55,598 nucleotides of DNA from Leptolyngbyaceae cyanobacterium M33_DOE_097 (GCA_015296075.1 DVDV01000133.1:1-55598), one strand, 5' to 3'; counted from the stretch's first letter, positions 1 to 9,335 are shown. The notes: a model not told the origin generated them from the sequence alone. Translations and numbers: made by a program.

Positions 1-221
1 GAGAATAATTCTCACAAAAATATTCATTTTGAACAGCTATCAATGGCTGGAATACCCATTCTGCCGTTCATAAAATTGAGCGCACAAGCCTTTAGAGGCT
101 CTGACTTCAGTACAAATGTTTCAAAATGAGAATTGCTGAATCGATTCGGTTCAGACGGAAAACCGACATCCCAGAATGATAAGCTAGCGAATGCACGAAA
201 ATATCTTTTAGGATCAAGGGA

Positions 222-1289
222 ATGACTGGGACAAGCCAAGCCCCGTTGTTGTTACGAGCAGCACGTGGAGAAGCAGTTGAGCGTCCACCCGTTTGGATGA
301 TGCGGCAAGCAGGGCGCTATATGAAAGTTTATCGAGACCTGCGCGATCGCTATCCATCCTTTCGCGAGCGATCTGAAAATCCTGATTTGGCGATCGAAAT
401 TTCACTCCAGCCATTTCGCGCTTTCCAACCCGATGGCGTGATTCTGTTTTCAGACATTTTGACACCGCTGCCTGGTATTGGTATTCCCTTCGACATTATC
501 GAAAGTCGCGGCCCTGTGATTGAGCCAGCCATCCGCACGGCTGAACAGGTTGACAAGCTCCACCCGATCAATCCCGAAGAGTCGATGCCCTTTATCCGCA
601 CGATTTTGCAAACTCTGCGGCAAGAAGTGGGCGATCGCGCGGCTGTGCTTGGTTTTGTTGGCGCTCCGTGGACACTCGCAGCCTACGCCGTTGAAGGCAA
701 AAGTTCTAAAGACTACACCGTGATCAAGAGCATGGCGTTTAGCGAGCCTGCGATCCTCCATACGTTTTTAGGTAAGTTGGCCGACGCGATCGCTACCTAT
801 GCCTGCTACCAAATTGAGTCGGGTGCGCAGGTGGTGCAAATGTTCGACTCCTGGGCGGGGCAACTTAGTCCCCAGGACTATGACACCTTTGCGTTGCCCT
901 ATCAGCAACGGGTTGTGCAACAGGTGAAGGCAAAACATCCAGAGACACCCTTGATCCTTTACATCAGCGGTAGTGCAGGTGTGCTTGAGCGCATGGGGCA
1001 ATCAGGTGTTGATATTGTCAGCGTTGACTGGACGGTTGACATGGCCGATGCCCGTCGTCGTCTTGGCCCTCAGATTGGGGTGCAAGGCAATGTTGACCCC
1101 TGTGTGTTGTTTGGTGCGAAACCATTTATTCGCGATCGCATTCTCAACACGGTGCGCCAAGCCGGTGGAAATCGCCACATCTTAAACTTGGGTCATGGTA
1201 TTCTACCGGGAACTCCTGAAGAAAACGCGGCTTACTTTTTTGAAATTGGTAAGCAAAGCCACCAGTTGTTAGCAACTTCTGCTCGGTAA
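222..1289 (+). CDS. hemE: Uroporphyrinogen decarboxylase HemE
   Basis: Cytosolic enzyme that removes four acetate carboxyls from uroporphyrinogen III to give coproporphyrinogen III, in the branch leading to heme and chlorophyll. The 355 residues match the usual family length. Visible hallmarks are the N-terminal [13 protein letters not shown] segment (the substrate-binding Arg loop), the [10 protein letters not shown] region, the GAPWTLAAY block and the C-terminal [13 protein letters not shown] motif. The ATG at 222 follows the purine-rich stretch AGGATCAAGGG at 210-220. No partner gene is adjacent; the next gene starts 220 nt downstream, beyond a long inverted repeat. Identification is secure. 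Confidence 0.97.
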   Translation: MTGTSQAPLLLRAARGEAVERPPVWMMRQAGRYMKVYRDLRDRYPSFRERSENPDLAIEISLQPFRAFQPDGVILFSDILTPLPGIGIPFDIIESRGPVIEPAIRTAEQVDKLHPINPEESMPFIRTILQTLRQEVGDRAAVLGFVGAPWTLAAYAVEGKSSKDYTVIKSMAFSEPAILHTFLGKLADAIATYACYQIESGAQVVQMFDSWAGQLSPQDYDTFALPYQQRVVQQVKAKHPETPLILYISGSAGVLERMGQSGVDIVSVDWTVDMADARRRLGPQIGVQGNVDPCVLFGAKPFIRDRILNTVRQAGGNRHILNLGHGILPGTPEENAAYFFEIGKQSHQLLATSAR

Positions 1290-1324
1290 GTCAGTCCATG
1301 AATTTGGGCCACAAAAGCGTTAAT

Positions 1325-1397
1325 TTTGGTGCCACTTTGATTTGTTGAAGGATAAACTCGTTTATTACTTCGCGAAACAAATTAAAGTGGAACCAAA
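1325..1397. repeat. 22-bp inverted repeat behind hemE
   Basis: The left arm is 1325-1346 and the right arm 1376-1397. They pair over 22 positions with one mismatch (1331 with 1391) and one G-T pair (1339 with 1383). The 29-nt loop contains its own small hairpin, ATAAA-CTCG-TTTAT. It starts 36 nt after the hemE stop and has no T-run after it, so it is not a classic Rho-independent terminator. It could be a processed 3' hairpin, a MITE-like remnant or a cruciform. Confidence 0.75.
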
Positions 1398-1509
1398 GTC
1401 TGGGTTGGTGGCTTACGTTTGACTTCCAGTGCAATATTTTGCTCGCCTGAACGAATGCTCCTCCACGCCGTAGGTTATTAGTCTTGTCTCTTTACTTTTC
1501 TGAAATCCA

Positions 1510-2502
1510 ATGACCTCAAAACGGATCTTTCTGACTGGCGCAAGCGGGTGCATCGGTCACTACGTGGCAGAAGCATTCATTCAAGAAACCGATCACGAGC
1601 TTTATTTACTGGTTAGGGATCCTGCAAAGCTGCGTTTTAATTACAACGCGCGCCCTGGGGTGCATATTGTTCAAGGTGATCTGCGAAAGATCGAAGAGTT
1701 TGCTGACTTATTACAAACAATTGATTGTGCGATTTTGATTGCCACGTCTTGGGGTGGCCCAGAAGAAGTTTATGAGGTCAATGTTAAGAAGACGCTGAGC
1801 CTGATCGAACACCTCAACCCCGATCGCTGTGAGCAAATTATTTATTTCTCGACGGCTAGCATTTTAGATCGCAAGAACCAACCTCTCCCCCAAGCCAAAG
1901 AGTTTGGCACCGATTACATTCGGTCGAAGTATATCTGCTATCAAGAACTGCACAAACTGGCGATCGCGCCCAAAATTACGACGCTGTTTCCCACATTGCT
2001 GTTAGGTGGCGATAACAACAAGCCTTACTCGCACGTCTCTTCTGGCATTGCTCAGGTTGCCAGGTGGATCGATGTAATTCGCTTTTTGCGAATTGATGGA
2101 AGTTTTCACTTTATTCACGGCAAAGACGTCGCTCAGATTGTGCAGTATCTAGCCGATCATCCATCCCAAGCGACAGAACCGCGCCAGTTTGTGTTGGGTA
2201 ATGCTCGCACAACTGTTGACCAATTGATCGAAGAGTCGTGTGCTTACCTCAACAAGCGCATGTATTTTCGGATTCCACTCACGTTTGGCTTAGCTGATCT
2301 GATTATTCGCCTGTTTCACATCAAAATGGCTGAGTGGGATCGGTTTTCGATGGAGTATCGCCACTTTACCCACCAGGATGTGACGAGTCCACAACGGTTT
2401 CACTTGCCGACCTACTGTGCCACCGTCGCAGACATTCTCAGAATCAGCGGCCTCAGACCTCACAAACGACCGTTTAGCTTTCGTAAATCGGTCAAAGTTT
2501 AG
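1510..2502 (+). CDS. NAD(P)-dependent epimerase/dehydratase (extended SDR)
   Basis: Rossmann-fold oxidoreductase of the NAD-dependent epimerase/dehydratase type, 330 residues. The N-terminus has the dinucleotide-binding glycine motif TGASGCIG right after the first strand (residues 9-16). A DCAILIAT strand follows, and the catalytic region has a serine in YFSTAS and a YxxxK-like sequence in DYIRSKY (Tyr and Lys four apart). A hydrophobic or amphipathic stretch near residues 250-275 could touch a membrane. The substrate cannot be told from sequence; nucleotide sugars, sterol-like compounds or flavonoid-like reductions are all possible in this superfamily. The gene stands alone and converges on dapL across a shared hairpin. 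Confidence 0.8.
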   Translation: MTSKRIFLTGASGCIGHYVAEAFIQETDHELYLLVRDPAKLRFNYNARPGVHIVQGDLRKIEEFADLLQTIDCAILIATSWGGPEEVYEVNVKKTLSLIEHLNPDRCEQIIYFSTASILDRKNQPLPQAKEFGTDYIRSKYICYQELHKLAIAPKITTLFPTLLLGGDNNKPYSHVSSGIAQVARWIDVIRFLRIDGSFHFIHGKDVAQIVQYLADHPSQATEPRQFVLGNARTTVDQLIEESCAYLNKRMYFRIPLTFGLADLIIRLFHIKMAEWDRFSMEYRHFTHQDVTSPQRFHLPTYCATVADILRISGLRPHKRPFSFRKSVKV

Positions 2503-2510
2503 CAATGAAA

Positions 2511-2539
2511 AACCCCGGAGTTCTAATGAGTCCGGGGTT
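2511..2539. terminator. Bidirectional terminator between epimerase and dapL
   Basis: AACCCCGGA (2511-2519) and TCCGGGGTT (2531-2539) form a perfect 9-bp GC-rich stem with an 11-nt loop. It lies 8 nt after the epimerase stop and just before the dapL stop on the other strand. Flanking A and T residues are short, so termination strength is uncertain, but the position between convergent genes fits. Confidence 0.8.
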
Positions 2540-2546
2540 CTTGCGC

Positions 2547-3782
2547 TTAAGCCTTGAACTTTTCCGTGATACGGCGAGTTGCTTCTTCTACATTTTCGCG
2601 GCTGTTAAACGCCGAAATGCGGAAGTAACCTTCCCCAGCGGCACCAAAGCCCGAACCGGGAGTGCCAACTACGTTGCAGGTGTGCAGCAACTTGTCAAAG
2701 AAATCCCAACTCGACAAACCATTGGGGGTTTTCACCCACACATAGGGGGCGTTGATGCCACCGTAGACCTGCAAACCTGCGGCGGTCAGTTGCGCCCGAA
2801 TGATGCTGGCGTTTTCCATGTAGAAGTTGACCAACTCCTTCACCTGGGCTTGCCCAGCCTCAGAGTAAACGGCCTCAGCCCCTCGCTGCACAATGTAAGA
2901 CACGCCATTAAACTTGGTCGATTGGCGACGGTTCCAGAGTTTCCACAACTCGACATCTGAACCATCTGATGCTTTTGCTTTCAGGGCCTTAGGCACAACT
3001 GTCAACGCACAACGGGTGCCTGTAAAGCCCGCATTTTTTGAGAAGGAGCGGAACTCGATCGCACATTCCCGTGCGCCTTCAATCTCAAAAATTGAGTGGG
3101 GCAACTCTGGGTCGGTGATAAACGCTTCGTAAGCGGCATCAAACAAAATAATCGAACCGTGCGATCGCGCGTAATCAACCCACGCTTTCAGGTGTTCTTT
3201 GGTTGCCGTAGCCCCGGTGGGATTGTTGGGGAAGCAGAGATAGATTAAGTCCACCTTCTCTTGGGGAATCTCTGCGGTGAAATTGTTGTCGGCGGAGATG
3301 GGCAAATAGACCAACCCTTCGTACTCACCCCGCTCATTGGCGTCGCCCGTATGACCAGCCATCACATTGGTATCGACATAGACGGGGTAAACCGGATCTG
3401 TGACCGCAATCCGATTGTCACTCCCAAAAATATCGAGAATGTTGCCACAGTCGCACTTTGAGCCGTCTGAGATGAAAATTTCGGAGGCATCTACGTCACA
3501 ACCTCGTGCCTGAAAGTCGTGCTGAGCAATCTTTTCGCGTAGCCAGCCGTATCCTTGCTCAGGGCCATATCCCTTAAAGGAGGCGCGATCGCCCATTTCT
3601 TCAACTGCCGCAATCATCGCCTCGCGACAAGCGACAGGCAACGGTTCTGTGACGTCACCAATCCCCAAGCGGATGATTTTGGCAGCGGGATTCGCCTCGG
3701 CAAAGGCAGTGACCCGTCGCCCAATCTCAGGGAAAAGATACCCTGCTTTCAACTTTAAGTAGTTTTCGTTAATGCTTGCCAT
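2547..3782 (-). CDS. dapL: LL-diaminopimelate aminotransferase DapL
   Basis: PLP enzyme that converts tetrahydrodipicolinate directly to LL-2,6-diaminopimelate, bypassing the succinylase and acetylase steps. This is the lysine/peptidoglycan route known in plants, chlamydiae and cyanobacteria. The 411 residues match the family length. Visible features are the N-terminal YLFPEIGRR start, the [11 protein letters not shown] block, FPNNPTG and the PLP lysine K249 in [13 protein letters not shown]. The ATG at 3782 gives the expected short N-terminus. DAP epimerase is not in the window, but murE, which consumes meso-DAP, is at 48.4-49.9 kb. Confidence 0.96.
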   Translation of the reverse strand: MASINENYLKLKAGYLFPEIGRRVTAFAEANPAAKIIRLGIGDVTEPLPVACREAMIAAVEEMGDRASFKGYGPEQGYGWLREKIAQHDFQARGCDVDASEIFISDGSKCDCGNILDIFGSDNRIAVTDPVYPVYVDTNVMAGHTGDANERGEYEGLVYLPISADNNFTAEIPQEKVDLIYLCFPNNPTGATATKEHLKAWVDYARSHGSIILFDAAYEAFITDPELPHSIFEIEGARECAIEFRSFSKNAGFTGTRCALTVVPKALKAKASDGSDVELWKLWNRRQSTKFNGVSYIVQRGAEAVYSEAGQAQVKELVNFYMENASIIRAQLTAAGLQVYGGINAPYVWVKTPNGLSSWDFFDKLLHTCNVVGTPGSGFGAAGEGYFRISAFNSRENVEEATRRITEKFKA

Positions 3783-3935
3783 ACTTCGACTGCTACAAAC
3801 GCCTCTAGCTAGCTTACTAAGGATTGGGCAAAAGTTTGGCAGGTTCGCAGGCTAGGGATTGAGTTTTATTGGCTGGAATCAAATTCAGCAACCTGAGCCG
3901 CTAGATTGCTGCTGACTCAAAGTCACTTCTCTCGC

Positions 3936-4079
3936 CTACATCCAGCCCAAAAGCAGCCCGATTGGAGCAGGCACCATCTCACCCCGAAAGTCGAGCAGTT
4001 GCACGACCAGCAAGTAGGCAACACTCAGCGCGATCGCGATCGCCCCGGTGATAATCGCCACAAATTTTGACCGTTCCAT
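3936..4079 (-). CDS. Small single-span membrane protein (47 aa)
   Basis: I chose the ATG at 4079 because GGGAGAACGAT sits directly before it. The peptide has a charged N-terminus (MERSK), one strongly hydrophobic helix of about 22 residues (roughly 6-28), then a short tail with a second hydrophobic patch ending in LLLGWM. No function is recognised. A -10-like TATAGT and an adjacent perfect dyad lie 32-59 nt upstream, which supports a real, regulated gene. An in-frame extension to 4199 has no ribosome site and would run through the promoter-like region. Confidence 0.6.
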   Translation of the reverse strand: MERSKFVAIITGAIAIALSVAYLLVVQLLDFRGEMVPAPIGLLLGWM

Positions 4080-4110
4080 ATCGTTCTCCCGACTGCATCC
4101 TCTGTTCACA

Positions 4111-4138
4111 CTATAGCTTTGCTTTGGATGCCAAAGCA
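4111..4138 (-). promoter_or_regulatory. Dyad plus -10 element before the 47-aa membrane gene
   Basis: On the minus strand a perfect dyad TGCTTTGG-CAT-CCAAAGCA (4138-4120) ends 3 nt before TATAGT (4116-4111), which resembles a -10 box. The dyad therefore covers the spacer and -35 position, a classic operator placement. The gene start is at 4079. This is a sequence-based inference only. Confidence 0.45.
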
Positions 4139-4369
4139 GTGTCTGCGACTCAATTTCCACGTCGTCCGAGGCGTATCTACAAAAGCGTGCTAGCGTCAAT
4201 GGGCAAATGTACGAATCTGCGATCGCGTGAGCGCAGATCCTGAACTAGAACAGCAAAAATTACGGATGTTACCCGTCGGAAGCAAGCGCTAATTTTGCTT
4301 CAGTTCCTAAAAATCGCACACAAGTCTACGTATCGATCCGTTTCGATATCCCTTATCAGGAGTAGTGTA

Positions 4370-4738
4370 ATGACGATTTCTGGGGCATCTACTTATTCGT
4401 TACAGCCGATTCCACTTAAAGTCTTTAAACCGACAACCAGTTTTACAGCCGCCAACGCAAGAACTATGCTGAACGAATTTAAAGCATGTATGGAGGCTGG
4501 GGTGCAATTTATGCTCGTGGATCTGCGAGATGTGCAGTTTATGGACAGTTTTGGTTTAGGGGTGCTGGTTTCGATGCATACCAAACTCAAAATGGCGCAC
4601 GGCAGGCTAGGTATTTGTAACCTGCACCCCAGTATTACAACCCTGTTCAACTTGTCGGATATGCACAATCTGTTTCAAATTGTGCGCGATCGCGCTGAGT
4701 TTGAGCTTGCTTTGTTAGATCGTCGATCCTCGCTTTAG
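4370..4738 (+). CDS. STAS-domain protein (anti-sigma factor antagonist type)
   Basis: A stand-alone STAS domain of 122 residues, the fold of SpoIIAA/RsbV anti-sigma antagonists. The key motif is VDLRDVQFMDSFGLGVLV, where S60 in MDSFGLG is at the site phosphorylated in family members by an HPK-type anti-sigma kinase. I chose the ATG at 4370 because AGGAG (4358-4362) precedes it at good spacing; an upstream extension to 4295 is hydrophobic junk without a ribosome site. No cognate kinase, PP2C phosphatase or sigma factor is adjacent, so the partner is unknown. Confidence 0.85.
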   Translation: MTISGASTYSLQPIPLKVFKPTTSFTAANARTMLNEFKACMEAGVQFMLVDLRDVQFMDSFGLGVLVSMHTKLKMAHGRLGICNLHPSITTLFNLSDMHNLFQIVRDRAEFELALLDRRSSL

Positions 4739-4814
4739 TTCTAGGATTTTGATGGATGGGTGCAACCGGATATGAGTATGATGAACATGAATTTTGCGCC
4801 CTTCAACAAATGCT

Positions 4815-5792
4815 ATGGCGAATTCAGGCATTGCAACTACGGAAACCTACTCCGGACAGTCTCCGGTAGTAGAGATCCACGAACTGAATAAAACCTACCG
4901 CACTGGGTTTTGGCTCAATCAAAAGGTCACCTCGCTCAAGCCGTGTACGCTCAGCGTGTTGCAAGGTGAAACGTTTGGTCTGCTGGGACCCAATGGGGCA
5001 GGTAAAACAACGTTATTGAAAATCTTATTGGGCATTACCCGTCCTTCGGGAGGGCGTGGCTTGCTGCTGGGGCATCCGTTGGGCGATCGCTCGGTCAAGC
5101 AACGAGTGGGTTATTTGCCTGAAAATCCTTACTTTTACGATTACTTGACAGGTTGGGAGATGTTGCAATTTACGGCGGGGTTATTTCAAATTCCGCCGAG
5201 TGTGCAGCAAAAACGCATTGCTGAGTTGCTCGATCTGGTTGGGTTAGCGCAGTCAGCGGCTAAAGGCAAACAACTGCGGCGCTACTCAAAGGGAATGTTG
5301 CAGCGGGTGGGCATGGCTCAAGCATTGATCAACGACCCCGATGTTGTGTTTTTAGACGAGCCGATGTCAGGGCTTGACCCGCTCGGTCGTTACCAAATTC
5401 GCGAAATTATCCAGTCCTTAAAGGCGCAGGGCAAAACCATCTTTTTTAACAGCCACATTCTGTCGGATGTCGAGCGACTCTGCGATCGCATTGCCATTCT
5501 GGCGCAGGGTGATTTGTTATGCATCGGCGCCCTACAAGACTTGTTAGGCAGCGCTCAGACTTACTCAGTGAAAGTGCGAGGCGGCAACCCAGATGTCTTA
5601 AAAAACCGGGTCAGCGATCTGAAATTTGAAGACGGCACCTGGCAGGGACACTTAATGGGCAACCCGCAAGACTTTATTGCTAGCCTCAATTTGATGGGTG
5701 CGCAATTGATTGCAATGGAGTTATCGCGCTCTTCCCTTGAGGAATTTTTTGTTGAGCAATTGCGGCAACGGGGTATTCGTGCGAGTGCTTAG
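4815..5792 (+). CDS. ABC transporter ATP-binding protein (ABC-2 type)
   Basis: Cytoplasmic ATPase of an ABC exporter. Motifs in order: Walker A GPNGAGKTT, Q-loop replaced by YLPENPYF as is usual in the ABC-2/DrrA-NatA class, signature YSKGMLQRVGMAQ, Walker B VVFLDEPMSGLD and switch histidine in FFNSHIL. The C-terminal ~90 residues are the extra domain seen in NatA/CcmA-like subunits, ending in SLEEFFVEQL. A TTG at 4794 would add 7 residues; I prefer the ATG. No permease gene follows: the next gene, 217 nt away, encodes a TVP38-type protein. The partner and substrate are therefore unknown. Confidence 0.88.
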   Translation: MANSGIATTETYSGQSPVVEIHELNKTYRTGFWLNQKVTSLKPCTLSVLQGETFGLLGPNGAGKTTLLKILLGITRPSGGRGLLLGHPLGDRSVKQRVGYLPENPYFYDYLTGWEMLQFTAGLFQIPPSVQQKRIAELLDLVGLAQSAAKGKQLRRYSKGMLQRVGMAQALINDPDVVFLDEPMSGLDPLGRYQIREIIQSLKAQGKTIFFNSHILSDVERLCDRIAILAQGDLLCIGALQDLLGSAQTYSVKVRGGNPDVLKNRVSDLKFEDGTWQGHLMGNPQDFIASLNLMGAQLIAMELSRSSLEEFFVEQLRQRGIRASA

Positions 5793-5807
5793 CTTAAGAA
5801 ATTAAGC
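5792..5807. terminator. Small hairpin on the ABC ATPase stop codon
   Basis: GCTTAA-GAAA-TTAAGC is a perfect 6-bp stem with a GNRA-type tetraloop, beginning at the last base of the stop codon. It has no T-run, so it may stabilise the 3' end rather than terminate. Confidence 0.35.
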
Positions 5808-6009
5808 GGACTATGGCTCGTCAATTACTGACTTGTCGTCCGATCAATTAGCCTTTTGAGTGTACTTAAGGAACTGATTTTGTGAAGTCGTTGCCACTAA
5901 ACTGATAAAGACAGGCATGATGCACCCGCTTCCTGAATTTCTCAAGTTGGGCAAAATGTGTCACTTCGTAAGTCCTGGGAGAGTCAGTACAGTGTAAGGG
6001 CGATCGCCC

Positions 6010-6666
6010 ATGCGAACGGCAAAACGAGGGTTGATGTTGGTGCTACTGGGGCTAGTTATTGCAGCCCTGATTGCGTTCACCCCGATTCGATTTTTATTTG
6101 ACGAAGGAGAACTGAAGCGCGCGTTAGAAGCGTCTGGCGAGTGGGCAGGATTAATTTACCTGCTAGTCTTTATCGGCGCGACAGTGCTTGGTTTCCCCGG
6201 AAATATCATGACCATCGCCGGAGGGGCAGTGTTTGGCATGGTTTGGGGTGTTTGCCTGTCTCAAATTGGGGCAACTGTTGGAGCGATCGGTGCTTATTGG
6301 GTGGCTCGGCGCGTCTTGCATGACTGGTTTCAGACTCGGTTTCAGCACTCACGATTATTGCACCGACTGAATCGAGCGATCGCCCACAACCCGATGGGCA
6401 TTCTTCTAGCAACACGGCTCAGTCCGCTGGCACCGTTTAGCCTGATCAACTTTCTCTATGGGTTGACTCAGATACCACTCAAAACCTATGCCAATGGAAC
6501 GTTTTGGGGCATTTTGCCACTGACTTTTGTGTATACCTGGCTGGGTGTGAGCGGCAAAGAACTGTTGTCAGGCGGAGAGCGACTCCCGTTTATCGTTGCG
6601 CTGAGCTTACTGGGATTGTTAGCCCTGTTGCCGTCTTTGCTGGGGCGATCGCGATCGGTAAGTTAA
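6010..6666 (+). CDS. TVP38/TMEM64 family (DedA-like) membrane protein
   Basis: Polytopic inner-membrane protein of 218 residues in the SNARE-associated/VTT superfamily, whose bacterial members are linked to lipid scrambling and membrane homeostasis. Visible features: an N-terminal signal-anchor helix (about residues 8-28), the core FPGNIMTIAGGAVFG segment with its re-entrant glycine-rich loop, the second repeat RLSPLAPFSLINFLYGLT with the conserved R-x-x-P pattern, and two C-terminal helices. The ATG at 6010 directly follows a HIP1 site; no strong Shine-Dalgarno is visible. It stands alone, so no partner can be named. Confidence 0.88.
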   Translation: MRTAKRGLMLVLLGLVIAALIAFTPIRFLFDEGELKRALEASGEWAGLIYLLVFIGATVLGFPGNIMTIAGGAVFGMVWGVCLSQIGATVGAIGAYWVARRVLHDWFQTRFQHSRLLHRLNRAIAHNPMGILLATRLSPLAPFSLINFLYGLTQIPLKTYANGTFWGILPLTFVYTWLGVSGKELLSGGERLPFIVALSLLGLLALLPSLLGRSRSVS

Positions 6667-6934
6667 ATCGATTCCAGCATTTTTATCCCTGGGGTAATGT
6701 CTTGGCTCATTTTCTTTTGGTTAGCAGAATATCGACTTTGGTGTTAGTAGAAAGTTCCTTCAAACCCTGAATCTGAAAGGATTTGAAACGTTTTTCTCCA
6801 GCCAGTTTGATAACTGCCACAGTTTTTCAAAATTTGTCCTGAGCAATCTTTTCTACGCGTGGACTGTCAAAAATAAGCCTGACAAAGGTTGCCCCTTTGA
6901 GGCTGTTTAGCTTAAAACCGACAGACCTAAACCT

Positions 6935-7711
6935 ATGAATTTGCGATTGAAAGCGGTTGCCCTTGCAACCCTTGTATTTGGTTCTATGAGTGTTTCGTTA
7001 CCGGGTCAATCATCCACTTTGTTTAGCAAAGCCGAAATTGACCCAAGTCGCTTTGTGGCAGTAGCATCGCCCTACGCCAACGGTGCGCGGCATCAACTGC
7101 TAATTCTTGAGCAAGTTGCTAATACGCGAGCCTGCTGGAGCGAAAGCGGATCTTATCCCACCCGGATCGATCCATTGCTCCTACAGTATGACTTCACCAA
7201 CATCTGCGGTCGCAGTACCGATAGCAACGGCTACTCGATTCGAATGGCAGACCGAGATTTAGGTGTTCAGTATAGTTTACGTGTCGTTGAGCGCGGCGGC
7301 GAACTGCGGCTGGTTGGTGTTCCTCTGTTTAATCGAACCTTACCGGAATTAGAAATCGGGCGGACGTATGGTGTGACGAATGGATTTGCCAAGATCTTTT
7401 TGAACTCAGGTTGGCGGATGACGCGCCGAACCTATAACGGGCAAGCTGTTGGGCATGTGTACTTGACCAACGATCGCAGTTTAGAGAGTGTGGTTGCGGC
7501 TCTACCCAAACCCACGACTCCAACCACTCCAACGACTCCGACACGCCCTGTTACCCCACGACCAACTCAACCTCCCACATCATCGCGGCCTCAACCTTTG
7601 CCCCCACCGCCGAATGTGAATCCTGCGCCGGTGAACCCTGCACCGAGTCGTCCGGTGTTTAGACCCGGAGCCGGAGATTACGTGGTGCCGACCATCATTA
7701 TTGAGCAGTAG
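6935..7711 (+). CDS. Secreted DUF3747 protein with Pro/Thr-rich tail
   Basis: A 258-residue exported protein. Residues 1-26 are a typical signal peptide (MNLRLKAVALATLVFGSMSVSL). The central part (about 35-190) has the pattern of the cyanobacterial DUF3747 domain, with RFVAVASPY, QLLILEQ, ACW and YDFTNICGRSTDSNGYSIR, and two cysteines that may pair. From about residue 190 a low-complexity PTTPTTPT / PAPVNPAP linker runs to an ordered end (GDYVVPTIIIEQ). The role is unknown; location is likely periplasm or outer layer. A terminator hairpin follows. In-frame start choice is clear because the signal peptide begins at the ATG. Confidence 0.82.
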   Translation: MNLRLKAVALATLVFGSMSVSLPGQSSTLFSKAEIDPSRFVAVASPYANGARHQLLILEQVANTRACWSESGSYPTRIDPLLLQYDFTNICGRSTDSNGYSIRMADRDLGVQYSLRVVERGGELRLVGVPLFNRTLPELEIGRTYGVTNGFAKIFLNSGWRMTRRTYNGQAVGHVYLTNDRSLESVVAALPKPTTPTTPTTPTRPVTPRPTQPPTSSRPQPLPPPPNVNPAPVNPAPSRPVFRPGAGDYVVPTIIIEQ

Positions 7712-7801
7712 CAAAATCAAGGCTACGCCAGTCAAACGTTGTCGATCCCTAAAATCTCAGACTTCTGGGGATCTCGGTCGAGTCTCATAGTTTCTAAACA
7801 A

Positions 7802-7844
7802 AAACCCTGGCTGTTGAGATCGCGCTTCTCACCAGGGTTTCTTT
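7802..7844 (+). terminator. Rho-independent terminator of the DUF3747 gene
   Basis: AAACCCTGG (7802-7810) pairs with CCAGGGTTT (7832-7840); a nested GAGA/TCTC pair closes the loop, and CTTTT follows. It lies 91 nt after the stop. Confidence 0.75.
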
Positions 7845-7898
7845 TATGTGGCTGTTTGATAATAGGGAGCGATCGCTGGCAAGCTTGCTCCCATACAA

Positions 7899-8279
7899 CT
7901 ACTTCTGCTCAGGTGGGACTAACTTGTCCCAAGCGGCTTTGGCAGCTTCAGAAAGACGATGTCCAAAGTCCTCAACTTCTTTGACAACTGTGTGCCAGTT
8001 TGATTCGGCATCTTGTTGAAGTTGCTGCACCGACTGCTCAATTTGGTGCGGTTCAATCAGTTGGGTTTGTTCGATCGCCTCGCGGGCTTGTCGCACGGCA
8101 TTGAGATACGTTTCTCGCGTTAAATCACCTGCCGCTTGAATTTCAGATAAAGCTCGTTTCCGAATTGCATCAATCAAAGCTGCCGTCTCTTGCCGCACAT
8201 CATCCGTTTGCGTTGGAGTCGGTTGAATTTCTTCTGGGGGAGAAACAATCATCGAAGACTCTTGATCTAGATCAGTCAT
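7899..8279 (-). CDS. Acidic helical hypothetical protein (126 aa)
   Basis: Not recognised. I chose the ATG at 8279 (MTDLDQES), preceded by GTGAGG; an extension to 8330 lacks a ribosome site. After a disordered Pro/Thr/Gln-rich start (to about residue 28) the protein is almost entirely helical with heptad-like spacing (TAALIDAIRKRALSEIQAAGDLTRETYLNAVRQAREAIEQ) and ends in DKLVPPEQK. This suggests a small coiled-coil or membrane-surface protein. It lies 180 nt downstream of the HtpX gene on the same strand and could share its transcript. Confidence 0.65.
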   Translation of the reverse strand: MTDLDQESSMIVSPPEEIQPTPTQTDDVRQETAALIDAIRKRALSEIQAAGDLTRETYLNAVRQAREAIEQTQLIEPHQIEQSVQQLQQDAESNWHTVVKEVEDFGHRLSEAAKAAWDKLVPPEQK

Positions 8280-8459
8280 AGTATGCCTCACCAGCTTTTT
8301 AACGCCGATTGAACGAATTTTGCTACTCAACTATTCAGGTAGAGCTTCACCAGCCAAGCCCATTCTTAAATAACCAGCAGCCAAAGAAGAGAAGGATATG
8401 GGTAGGCTCTCGGCGAGTGCAAAACCTGCTCAGAACCTACCTGTCTAACTTCAGGATAG

Positions 8460-9335
8460 CTATGCCGCAGAGATGCTGGTCATTTCCTGTTCAAGTTGTA
8501 ACAAGCGTTCAATCCGTTTCTGGGTGGGTGGGTGAGTTGAAAACAGGCTTGTCAAACCTTCACCAGCAAACGAATTAATGATTAACAGCGGCTCGAAGGC
8601 AGGGTTAGCTTGTACCGACATCCGTTGCGCACCCACTTCTAACTTTTGCAGGGCGCTAGCCAGTCCACGCGGATTGTTGGTCAGACGAGCAGCCCCGGCA
8701 TCAGCTTCAAACTCACGGGTGCGAGAGATCGTCATTTGGATCAGACTTGCAGCCAGAGGTGCCAGGAACATTGCCAACAACAGACCAATCGGGTTAGGCC
8801 CACGGCGATCGTCAGAACTGCCACCAAAGGCCATGCCATAACTGGCCCACTGCGCCATATAAGCTAACTGTGAAATTGCCCCGGCGATCGTAGCTGCCAC
8901 CGCTTGAGTCAATGTATCGCGGTTGATCACGTGAGTTAACTCGTGGGCAATTACCCCTTCTAACTCGTCGGTAGTGAGCATATTCACAATGCCCTCGGTC
9001 ACAGCAACGGCAGCATGTTGCGGGTCACGTCCAGTTGCAAAAGCATTGGCTGCTTGCCCCGGCACGACGTAGAGTGCAGGAGTGGGAATATTTGCCTTTT
9101 GGCTCAGCCGCTCTAGCATTTGATAAAGCTCAGGCGCTTGCTCAGGACTGACAGGTTGAGCTTGGTAAGCGCTCAACGCAATCTTGTCTGAGAAATACCA
9201 GGAACCCAAATTCATTACGGCCGCCATAACGATGCCAATGATAATGCCGCTGGTGCCACCCACAATAAAGTAGCCAATTCCAACGAGCAAAGCACTGAGC
9301 AAACTGAGCAAGCCGAGGGTTTTGATCTGATTCAT
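8460..9335 (-). CDS. htpX: HtpX-type zinc metalloprotease (M48)
   Basis: Membrane-bound M48 endoprotease of 291 residues that degrades misfolded membrane proteins with the active site facing the cytosol. Two N-terminal helices (about 5-25 and 28-48) anchor it. The zinc motif HELTH is at 131-135 (H131, E132, H135), and the third ligand is in the EFEAD motif near E208-E210. Two more hydrophobic segments lie between (about 145-165 and 183-203). Length and domain order match HtpX. Paralogues are common in cyanobacteria, so the symbol denotes the family. Confidence 0.92.
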   Translation of the reverse strand: MNQIKTLGLLSLLSALLVGIGYFIVGGTSGIIIGIVMAAVMNLGSWYFSDKIALSAYQAQPVSPEQAPELYQMLERLSQKANIPTPALYVVPGQAANAFATGRDPQHAAVAVTEGIVNMLTTDELEGVIAHELTHVINRDTLTQAVAATIAGAISQLAYMAQWASYGMAFGGSSDDRRGPNPIGLLLAMFLAPLAASLIQMTISRTREFEADAGAARLTNNPRGLASALQKLEVGAQRMSVQANPAFEPLLIINSFAGEGLTSLFSTHPPTQKRIERLLQLEQEMTSISAA

